Shown: positions 34,834-41,914 of the stretch, one piece after another | How positions within the stretch are numbered: position 1 is the first letter of the stretch | Layout: every line of letters starts with the position of its first letter | NCBI RefSeq assembly: GCF_003096035.1 | Contig: NZ_CP029186.1 | Coordinates: forward strand, 1,687,001-1,751,000 | From: Flavobacterium album | GTDB lineage: Bacteria; Bacteroidota; Bacteroidia; Flavobacteriales; Flavobacteriaceae | DNA length: 64,000 nt | Reading direction: 5' to 3' | The notes under the pieces: generated by a model | What the model saw: the letters and a program-made list of their open reading frames with translations, nothing else | What the model was told of the DNA's origin: nothing | Database searches by the model: none | Made by a program: the position numbers and the translations under genes

Positions 34834-34866
34834 AGCAACATTCTGTAAAAGAGTGTTGCTTTTTTT
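34834..34866 (+). terminator. ppa terminator
   Basis: AGCAACATTC and GAGTGTTGCT (one G-U pair), 7-nt loop, followed by seven T. It separates ppa from hppA transcription. Confidence 0.85.
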
Positions 34867-34927
34867 GTTTTGCTTTTGTTATATTTACAAGATATTAACA
34901 AATTAAAAACCAAATAATACCTTATTT

Positions 34928-37366
34928 ATGGAGTCAATAATGATTTACGTGCCGATCATCATGGCCGTTGTAGGGCTGCTCTTTATGGCAGTTAAAAGAT
35001 CTTGGGTTTTAAAACAGGATGCCGGTGATGGAAAGATGAAAGAAATTTCGGAGTACATTTACGAAGGCGCCCTTGCCTTTTTGAAGGCAGAATATAAATT
35101 GCTTACTATTTTTGTTATTGTTGCGAGCATCGCGCTTGCCGGGATAACCTTCCTTCCCGGTGCAACTACCCACCTGCTTATCGTGGTTGCCTTTATTTTG
35201 GGGGCATTCTTCTCGGCGCTTGCGGGTAACATGGGTATGAAGATAGCCACCAAAACCAATGTAAGGACCACACAGGCCGCCAGGACCAGCCTTCCGCAGG
35301 CATTAAAGGTCTCTTTTGGAGGTGGTACCGTTATGGGGCTTGGCGTTGCGGGGCTTGCAGTATTAGGCCTTAGTGCATTCTTCATTTTCTTCTTCCATTT
35401 CTTTATGGATGGAAAATGGACCAATTCAGCCGATATGACACTGGTGCTTGAAACCCTTGCCGGTTTCTCCCTGGGTGCCGAATCGATAGCGTTGTTTGCC
35501 CGTGTTGGCGGTGGTATTTATACCAAGGCTGCGGATGTTGGTGCCGACCTTGTAGGTAAAGTGGAAGCCGGTATCCCTGAGGATGACCCGCGCAACCCTG
35601 CTACTATTGCCGATAACGTGGGTGATAACGTGGGCGACGTTGCCGGTATGGGCGCCGACCTTTTCGGGTCGTATGTAGCAACAGTGCTTGCGGCGATGGT
35701 ATTGGGTAACTATGTATTGAGGGATATATTGATCGCTAATCCGGGCTTTACCGATATTTTTGGCGGAATAGGGCCAATCCTCCTTCCGATGGCTATTGCA
35801 GGCTTCGGGATATTGTTCTCTATCATCGGTACTTTACTGGTTAAGATAAAAGACAACAATGCTAAAGAGGCGCAGGTACAGGGCGCACTGAATATGGGCA
35901 ACTGGGTATCTATTATCCTTGTGGCCATATCGTGCTACTTCCTGGTACAATACATGCTTCCTAAAACCATGATCATGGAATTCTACGGCGAAGAGCCTAA
36001 AGACATCTCGTCAATGAGGGTATTCTATGCTACTATCGTAGGGCTTATCGTGGGCGGTGTGATATCATCGGTTACAGAATACTATACAGGGCTGGGTAAA
36101 AAACCAATCCTTGCCATCGTGCAGAAATCGAGTACCGGTGCAGGTACCAATATTATTGCAGGTCTTGCAACCGGTATGATCTCTACATTCCCGACAGTGC
36201 TTCTTTTTGCAGGCGCTATCTGGGCTTCGTATGCTTTTGCAGGTTTCTATGGTGTGGCGCTTGCGGCTTCGGCTATGATGGCTACTACGGCGATGCAGCT
36301 TGCTATCGATGCTTTCGGCCCGATCTCTGACAACGCCGGTGGTATCGCCGAAATGAGCGAGCTTCCTAAAGAGGTACGTACACGTACCGATATTTTAGAC
36401 TCTGTAGGTAATACTACAGCAGCAACCGGAAAAGGCTTTGCTATTGCTTCTGCGGCGCTTACGTCATTGGCGTTATTCGCTGCGTATGTAACGTTCACGG
36501 GTATTGACGGTATAAACATCTTTAAAGCCCCTGTATTGGCGATGCTTTTCGTGGGTGGTATGATCCCTGTGGTGTTCTCTGCTTTGGCAATGAACTCGGT
36601 AGGTAAGGCTGCGATGGATATGGTGTACGAAGTAAGAAGGCAATTCCGCGAAATACCGGGAATCATGGAAGGTACTGGCAAACCGGAATACGGCAAATGT
36701 GTGGAAATATCTACCAAAGCTGCTCTTCGCGAAATGATGCTTCCGGGAGTGCTTACTATTGGTTTCCCAATTGCTATCGTACTTTTGGGCATGCTTATCT
36801 ATCCTGACAATAATCAATTGGTAGCTGAAATGCTTGGAGGCTATATGGCGGGTGTAACCGTATCGGGTGTGCTTTGGGCAGTGTTCCAGAACAACGCCGG
36901 TGGTGCATGGGACAACGCTAAAAAATCTTTTGAGGCCGGTGTAATGATTAACGGCGAAATGACATACAAAGGCTCTGACGCGCACAAAGCGGCTGTTACC
37001 GGCGATACTGTGGGCGACCCATTCAAGGATACCTCAGGCCCGTCTATGAACATCCTTATCAAGCTTACATGCCTTATCGGACTTGTGATAGCCCCTATAT
37101 TAGGCGGACACCAAGCCGGCCATGAGGCAGTAGTAGAAACGGAGCAGACCGTTGTTGTGGAAGAGCCTGCAGTAGTTGGGCAGACGCACAGTGAAGAAAT
37201 TTCAGTTGACCGCCAGAAAGATTCCGAAGGCCATGTGAAAGCTACAGTGGTGATCTCTACAAAAGCAGATAACAACGAGATCAAAACCGAAGAAAAAACT
37301 TTTGAAGGCACTGATGCCGAAGTGAATTCCCAAATCGAGGCATTCAAAAAAGCAAGGAAAGAATAA
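34928..37366 (+). CDS. hppA: Membrane-bound ion-pumping pyrophosphatase (M-PPase)
   Basis: Polytopic PPase (812 aa, about 16 TM helices) that couples PPi hydrolysis to H+ or Na+ export. The catalytic region DVGADLVGKVEAGIPEDDPR and the DNVGDNVGD repeats are intact. A498 in GNTTAATGKG is the alanine of K+-dependent enzymes (K+-independent ones have Lys there). After the last TM helix (about residue 725) there is a hydrophilic tail of some 85 residues rich in V/E/T with charged repeats, which most family members lack. The pumped ion cannot be told from this alone. Confidence 0.95.
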   Translation: MESIMIYVPIIMAVVGLLFMAVKRSWVLKQDAGDGKMKEISEYIYEGALAFLKAEYKLLTIFVIVASIALAGITFLPGATTHLLIVVAFILGAFFSALAGNMGMKIATKTNVRTTQAARTSLPQALKVSFGGGTVMGLGVAGLAVLGLSAFFIFFFHFFMDGKWTNSADMTLVLETLAGFSLGAESIALFARVGGGIYTKAADVGADLVGKVEAGIPEDDPRNPATIADNVGDNVGDVAGMGADLFGSYVATVLAAMVLGNYVLRDILIANPGFTDIFGGIGPILLPMAIAGFGILFSIIGTLLVKIKDNNAKEAQVQGALNMGNWVSIILVAISCYFLVQYMLPKTMIMEFYGEEPKDISSMRVFYATIVGLIVGGVISSVTEYYTGLGKKPILAIVQKSSTGAGTNIIAGLATGMISTFPTVLLFAGAIWASYAFAGFYGVALAASAMMATTAMQLAIDAFGPISDNAGGIAEMSELPKEVRTRTDILDSVGNTTAATGKGFAIASAALTSLALFAAYVTFTGIDGINIFKAPVLAMLFVGGMIPVVFSALAMNSVGKAAMDMVYEVRRQFREIPGIMEGTGKPEYGKCVEISTKAALREMMLPGVLTIGFPIAIVLLGMLIYPDNNQLVAEMLGGYMAGVTVSGVLWAVFQNNAGGAWDNAKKSFEAGVMINGEMTYKGSDAHKAAVTGDTVGDPFKDTSGPSMNILIKLTCLIGLVIAPILGGHQAGHEAVVETEQTVVVEEPAVVGQTHSEEISVDRQKDSEGHVKATVVISTKADNNEIKTEEKTFEGTDAEVNSQIEAFKKARKE

Positions 37367-37387
37367 ACCGATTTAAGGTCATAAAGA

Positions 37388-37416
37388 AAATCCCACGTTT
37401 ACAGCGTGGGATTTTT
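37388..37416. terminator. hppA terminator, probably bidirectional
   Basis: AAATCCCACG and CGTGGGATTT with a 7-nt loop, then TTTG. It lies between the convergent hppA and deoxynucleoside-kinase genes; the A-rich left flank would serve the minus strand. Confidence 0.85.
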
Positions 37417-37447
37417 GTTTATGTAGATATATTCATTGCATCAAGCA

Positions 37448-37478
37448 ACCCGGAACTCAAAACCCGCAACCCGCAACT
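37448..37478. repeat. AACCCGCAACCCGCAACT word tract
   Basis: Short tandem words CCCGGAACTC, AAAACCCGCAA, CCCGCAACT just before the end of the kinase gene. Confidence 0.55.
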
Positions 37479-38091
37479 AAAATAACCCGTTCACCTCTGC
37501 ATTGATACGGTTGATGATTTGGCCAAGGTCTTCGGGGTTGTTCACGAAATCCAATTTGTCCACATCGATGATAAGGAGTTTGCCTTTGTCATAGCTTTGT
37601 ATCCAGGCTTCGTAACGTTCGTTAAGGCGGCTGAGGTACTCTATCGAAATGGAGTTCTCATAATCGCGGCCACGGCTGTGTATTTGCTTCACAAGATTGG
37701 GGATGGAGCTGCGCAGGTAGATGAGCAGGTCGGGTGCGCCAACGAATTTCTCCATCAGCTCGAAAAGCGATTTGTAATTGTTGAAGTCGCGATTGGTCAT
37801 CAGGCCCATGGCATGAAGGTTAGGCGCAAAGATATGCGAATCCTCGTAGATCGTACGGTCCTGAATGATGTTCTTCCCGCTTTCGCGGATCTGCATGATC
37901 TGGCTAAAGCGGCTGTTGAGGAAATAGATCTGCAGGTTGAAAGACCAGCGCTCCATCTGGTGGTAAAAATCATCCAGGTAGGGGTTGTCCACCACGTCCT
38001 CGTAGTGGGGCTCCCATTTAAAGTGCTTGGCCAGTAACCCGGTAAGCGTAGTCTTTCCGGCGCCTATATTGCCTGCAACAGCTATATGCAT
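37477..38091 (-). CDS. Deoxynucleoside kinase (dNK/dGK family)
   Basis: P-loop kinase phosphorylating deoxynucleosides (204 aa). Walker A GNIGAGKTT sits at residues 7-15; RWSFNLQIYFLNSRF and the DRTIYED motif (ERS-like substrate site) follow, then the LID arginines in IHSRGRDYENSISIEYL. The substrate (dG, dA or dC) is not certain. Its start overlaps the stop of the upstream gene by 1 bp (TAATG), so translation is probably coupled. Confidence 0.93.
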   Translation of the reverse strand: MHIAVAGNIGAGKTTLTGLLAKHFKWEPHYEDVVDNPYLDDFYHQMERWSFNLQIYFLNSRFSQIMQIRESGKNIIQDRTIYEDSHIFAPNLHAMGLMTNRDFNNYKSLFELMEKFVGAPDLLIYLRSSIPNLVKQIHSRGRDYENSISIEYLSRLNERYEAWIQSYDKGKLLIIDVDKLDFVNNPEDLGQIINRINAEVNGLF

Positions 38092-38885
38092 TATTTTAAG
38101 ATTAGTTGATAATAAGTAATTCCGTGGTTGGTAAAAATAGATAAAATTTCCCCTGCATAGTAAAAACTTTCAAAGCTTTTTTCCACAACGGCTATCGGCG
38201 CTTTTACTCCCGAAACCGTATTGAAATGGTAAAGTACACCGTCTTTTGCCAATAAAATTAAAGTTGGCGAAACGATCTGTATCTGGTCATAATCGGGCAG
38301 TGTTCCCAGCGTGCTTACCTTACCAAAGAGGTTGACCGCATAGCACCTGTTGGCCGTATCGACCCAGTAAAAATAGTTGTAATCGTTGTGGTAATATTTG
38401 ATGCCATCGGTAAATGGCGGTGTCAGCGTCCTGAAGGTGCCCTGTGCCAGATTGTACAGGCCGATCTGCTGGGTGGTGACATCATATATCCAAAGGCGGT
38501 TTTGCGATGCAAGCCCTACGGCTTCGGCAATAAGGGGTTCCTGTATGTTCGAAAAATTGATGCGCGAAGTCTCGTTCATCTGGTTATCCAGCAGCACCAC
38601 AGTATTGAACTTCCGGTAGAAGAGTATGATCTGTAACGGGTTCTGGAGGTCGGCCCTGTAGATCTCGCCCAGGGAAAGCGCTTTGTATTTCAGCATCCTG
38701 CCGTCTTTTTCCTTGCGGAACTCATTGTCAAGCACGGTGTATTGCCAACCGTAGGTATCGGAACCGATATACCTTTCCGGCCCCGATTTGGCGCTGCTCA
38801 GGAACTTTGCGGGAATAGCCACTTCCTGCGCTGTTGCAGCGGCAAACAAAAGAATAGCGATAAACGAAAGCAGCTTTTCCATCAT
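38091..38885 (-). CDS. Secreted beta-propeller-like protein of unknown function
   Basis: 264 residues with a signal peptide (cleavage after FAAATAQ). The mature part is all-beta with repeated blocks of about 40 residues (LWIYDVTTQQIGLYNLAQGT, YFYWVDTANRCYAVNLFGKV, LILLAKDGVLYHFNTVSGVK), resembling a small beta-propeller. Flavobacterial genomes often place such a gene beside the deoxynucleoside kinase; the link in function is unknown. Confidence 0.7.
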   Translation of the reverse strand: MMEKLLSFIAILLFAAATAQEVAIPAKFLSSAKSGPERYIGSDTYGWQYTVLDNEFRKEKDGRMLKYKALSLGEIYRADLQNPLQIILFYRKFNTVVLLDNQMNETSRINFSNIQEPLIAEAVGLASQNRLWIYDVTTQQIGLYNLAQGTFRTLTPPFTDGIKYYHNDYNYFYWVDTANRCYAVNLFGKVSTLGTLPDYDQIQIVSPTLILLAKDGVLYHFNTVSGVKAPIAVVEKSFESFYYAGEILSIFTNHGITYYQLILK

Positions 38886-38971
38886 GGCAAAGTAAAGAAA
38901 AATAACGCAGGGGGAAGCCTAATATTTTAAAGGGATTGTTCGCTCAGCAATCACAGACTTGCGTAACAGGG

Positions 38972-39002
38972 CCATCCGCCCGATCCGTGTCGTCCGCATT
39001 CC
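38972..39002. repeat. ATCCGCC/ATCCGTG word tract, copy 4
   Basis: Words CCATCCGCC, CGATCCGTG, TCGTCCGCATTCC, a diverged copy of the tracts at 4695, 13502 and 20171. Confidence 0.6.
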
Positions 39003-39091
39003 ATTTTCATATAAGATCTTTCATCATTTTTACCTTCGCTTCTGTAACAAAACAATTTCTCATTCGTCATATCCGCAATTAAAGAAATACC

Positions 39092-39979
39092 ATGAAAAAT
39101 ATAATTTACTTTTTTGCGGCAGCGCTATCGATGCTCACGGTAAAAGCCCAGGATTTCCAGGGAGTTGCAACCTATGAATCCAAGACCAGTATGGAAGACA
39201 TGAAGAAATTCAGTGGCAACAACAAGGAAATCACTCCCGAGATGCAAAAGATGATCGAGGAGCGACTGAAGCCCATGTTCGAAAAAACATTCACCCTTAC
39301 ATTCGACCGTACTGCTTCTACGTATGAAGAAGAGGAAAAGCTGGGTGCTCCCGGCGACCAAATGGCACAGGGATTCAAAATGATGGGCTCATTGTTCGGC
39401 GGCGGCGGGAAGCATTATAAAAATGTAAAGGCCAAAACCATGCTGCAGGAGAAAGATATTTTCGGCAAGGAGTTTTTGGTGAGCGATTCGCTTCCTTCCA
39501 TCAAATGGGTGATGGGCTCCGAAAGCAAGAAAATAGGCAACTATACCTGCTACAAGGCTACGGCTGTGGTACCGGTGGATAAATCGAACATGATGAACTA
39601 CCGTCCTAAAAAAGGCGCTGAAGAAGAATTGAAGAAGAAAAGCGAGGACGAGATGAAAAAGACCAACTTTATGGATATGGTAGAAATGCCGACCGAAAGG
39701 ACAATAACCGCATGGTACACTCCCGAAATCCCGGTAAACCAGGGGCCGGCCAACTATTGGGGACTGCCGGGGCTTATCCTGGAGGTATCTGACGATAAAA
39801 CGGTGTTGCTGTGTTCTAAAGTAGTGCTTAACCCTAAGGAAAAGTCGGAAATAAAAGCGCCAAAGAAAGGCGAAAAAGTTACCCAGGCCGAGTTTGCCGA
39901 AATCATGGCGAAAAAAATGCAGGAAATGCAGGAGATGGGTGGCGGCCCCGGTAGCGGCAGGAGGCGTTTTGGCGGATAA
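39092..39979 (+). CDS. GLPGLI family protein 1
   Basis: 295-residue secreted protein with signal peptide (cleavage after VKAQ) and the name-giving motif YWGLPGLILEV near residue 227, preceded by ITAWYTPEIPVNQGP. The first half carries GKEFLVSDSLPSIKWVMGSE and IGNYTCYKA, also family traits. GLPGLI proteins are periplasmic or outer-membrane-associated and often sit beside an outer-membrane barrel gene, as here. The C-terminus is Met/Gly-rich. It shares its plan with the next two genes (tandem duplication). Confidence 0.92.
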   Translation: MKNIIYFFAAALSMLTVKAQDFQGVATYESKTSMEDMKKFSGNNKEITPEMQKMIEERLKPMFEKTFTLTFDRTASTYEEEEKLGAPGDQMAQGFKMMGSLFGGGGKHYKNVKAKTMLQEKDIFGKEFLVSDSLPSIKWVMGSESKKIGNYTCYKATAVVPVDKSNMMNYRPKKGAEEELKKKSEDEMKKTNFMDMVEMPTERTITAWYTPEIPVNQGPANYWGLPGLILEVSDDKTVLLCSKVVLNPKEKSEIKAPKKGEKVTQAEFAEIMAKKMQEMQEMGGGPGSGRRRFGG

Positions 39980-40092
39980 AAAAGCATTTTCGTAGAATTT
40001 AGTTTAAGGGAAGGCAATAAGCTGTTAAGTTTATAGTTAAAAACCTACAGGCTTCATAGGATGCCTTTTATACCAACCTAAAACCAATTACT

Positions 40093-40932
40093 ATGAAACA
40101 TTTTTTTCTTTTTGCAGCCGCACTGGCTTCTTTTACTACAAATGCCCAGGATTTTAAAGGTGTCGCCGTTTATAAATCGATGACCACAATGAAAGACGCC
40201 GTCATCACGGTAAGCGGCAGTTCAGACCCGGCAATGGATGCAAAGCTTAAGGAAGCTTTTTCCAAACCTATAGAGAATGAGTATATCCTTTATTTTGACA
40301 AAACGGCTTCGGTTTATGAAGAGCAAGCCAAACTAAATGCTCCCAAATCCGGTGGAGCAATGTCTTCTGCCTCGTTTGGTATAGGCAAAAAATACAAAAA
40401 CCTGAAGGATAAGGCCACGCTTGAAGAAATGGATATGTACGGGAAAGAGTTTTTAATTACCGATTCTTTGAAGGCATACGATTGGAAACTGGAAAGCGAA
40501 ACGAAAAAAATTGGTAATTATAACTGTTACAAGGCTACCTATACCATTAAGGCAAAGCCGCCTACGGAGGAAGAAAAAAAGGAGATGGAAAATAAGAAGG
40601 TAAATATACTTGGGGATTTTCTCAGAAAGGATATCGTAGTAACCGCATGGTATACACCGGAAATACCTGTGAGCCATGGACCGGGCGACTACTGGGGGCT
40701 GCCGGGACTGATACTGGAATTAAATGCAGCAAGCACCACGTTGCTGTGCACAAAAGTAACGCTCAACCCGAAAGAAAAAATTGAAATAAAAACGCCCAAA
40801 AAAGGCACCAAGGTTACCATGAAAGAGTTTACAGACATAATGAATAAGAAAGCTGAGGAAATGCAGGAGCTGTACCGTCCTGCACCCGGATCGACCAAAG
40901 TGACCACTACAACTATCACGATAGGAGGCTGA
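40093..40932 (+). CDS. GLPGLI family protein 2
   Basis: 279 residues; signal peptide ends at TNAQ. Conserved points: DFKGVAVYKSMTTMKDA, GKEFLITDSLKAYDWKLESE, KIGNYNCYKATYTIK, VTAWYTPEIPVSHGPGDYWG and the GLPGLILEL motif. The tail TTTTITIGG matches the tail of copy 3 (TTRRVIRIGG). It starts 113 bp after copy 1 with no obvious terminator between them. Function unknown. Confidence 0.92.
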   Translation: MKHFFLFAAALASFTTNAQDFKGVAVYKSMTTMKDAVITVSGSSDPAMDAKLKEAFSKPIENEYILYFDKTASVYEEQAKLNAPKSGGAMSSASFGIGKKYKNLKDKATLEEMDMYGKEFLITDSLKAYDWKLESETKKIGNYNCYKATYTIKAKPPTEEEKKEMENKKVNILGDFLRKDIVVTAWYTPEIPVSHGPGDYWGLPGLILELNAASTTLLCTKVTLNPKEKIEIKTPKKGTKVTMKEFTDIMNKKAEEMQELYRPAPGSTKVTTTTITIGG

Positions 40933-40964
40933 TAAAATGAGATGAATATTAGGTAAGTGTCGAT

Positions 40965-41022
40965 AAACTATATTTTTAGTTTATTAACTATAAAAATAGT
41001 TTTGCAACTAATTTTTTTAGTT
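40965..41022. promoter_or_regulatory. Triple dyad operator and promoter of GLPGLI 3
   Basis: Three dyads: AAACTA-N6-TAGTTT (40965-40982), AACTA-N6-TAGTT (40986-41001) and AACTA-N7-TAGTTT (41006-41023). Centres are about 20 bp apart, two helix turns. A TAGTTTTG -7 box (40997-41004) lies on the second dyad, so binding would block transcription. AT-rich ACTA-TAGT dyads of this kind are what I expect for BlaI/MecI-type repressors in Flavobacteriaceae, but no such regulator is in the window. Confidence 0.7.
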
Positions 41023-41049
41023 TATTTGTGTAAACTTAAATAACATAGT

Positions 41050-41889
41050 ATGAAAAAGTATTTACACTGCCTTATTGTATTGGCTGCATTTTCGGCTTCG
41101 GCACAAGATTTCAGGGGGACGGCTACCTATGAATCGAAAACCTCTATTGACTTCTCGTTATCAGGCGGGGAACCGGGTTCTGATGAAGAAAACCAGCTGC
41201 CTCCCGAACTGGAAGCCCAGTTGCAGGAACAGCTTAAAAAAGCTTTCGAGAAAAAATATACCCTGAGTTTTGATAAAACAGCTTCTCTTTATGTGGAAGA
41301 AGAGCAGCTGGTACCGCAAACGAATCAAATGGTAATAAACATAAACAATTACGAAGGGGGCAAGCAGTACAAAAACCTGAAAGATAAGAGCGCTATTACT
41401 GAACATGAAGTATTCGGCAAAGAGTTCCTTATTATGGATTCCCTCCACAAATACGACTGGAAGCTGGGAAGCGAAACCAAAAAGATAGGGATATATACCT
41501 GCTACAAAGCTACCGTTACGATCAAGGCGCGCCCTGTTCCCGAAACGGTCAAAGCAATTTCCCTGACCGATGTGCCGGAAAAAGATAAGGTTATCACGGC
41601 ATGGTACACGCCTGAAATCCCGGTAAGCCACGGACCCGGTGGATATTGGGGCCTGCCGGGGCTTATCCTTGAAGTGAACAATGGTAGTACGACATTGCTT
41701 TGTTCGAAAGTAGTATTGAACCCGAAAGACAAAATAGAAATAAAAGCCCCGAAAAAAGGGACGAAAGTTTCGCGGGCCGAATTTGATAAAATAGTAGAAG
41801 ATAAAATAAGAGAAACGCAGGAAATGGACGAGCCTGCGCCGGGATCCAATACCACCACTACCAGACGGGTAATCCGGATAGGGGGGTAA
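41050..41889 (+). CDS. GLPGLI family protein 3
   Basis: 279 residues; signal peptide ends at SASAQ. It carries GKEFLIMDSLHKYDWKLGSE, KIGIYTCYKA, ITAWYTPEIPVSHGPGGYWG and GLPGLILEV. It is 25 bp upstream of the outer-membrane barrel gene, so these two are almost surely one operon, driven from the operator-rich promoter at 40965-41022. That sets it apart from copies 1 and 2, which lack the dyads. Confidence 0.92.
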   Translation: MKKYLHCLIVLAAFSASAQDFRGTATYESKTSIDFSLSGGEPGSDEENQLPPELEAQLQEQLKKAFEKKYTLSFDKTASLYVEEEQLVPQTNQMVININNYEGGKQYKNLKDKSAITEHEVFGKEFLIMDSLHKYDWKLGSETKKIGIYTCYKATVTIKARPVPETVKAISLTDVPEKDKVITAWYTPEIPVSHGPGGYWGLPGLILEVNNGSTTLLCSKVVLNPKDKIEIKAPKKGTKVSRAEFDKIVEDKIRETQEMDEPAPGSNTTTTRRVIRIGG

Positions 41890-41914
41890 CCAAGCAACAA
41901 CCAATTAACAATAC

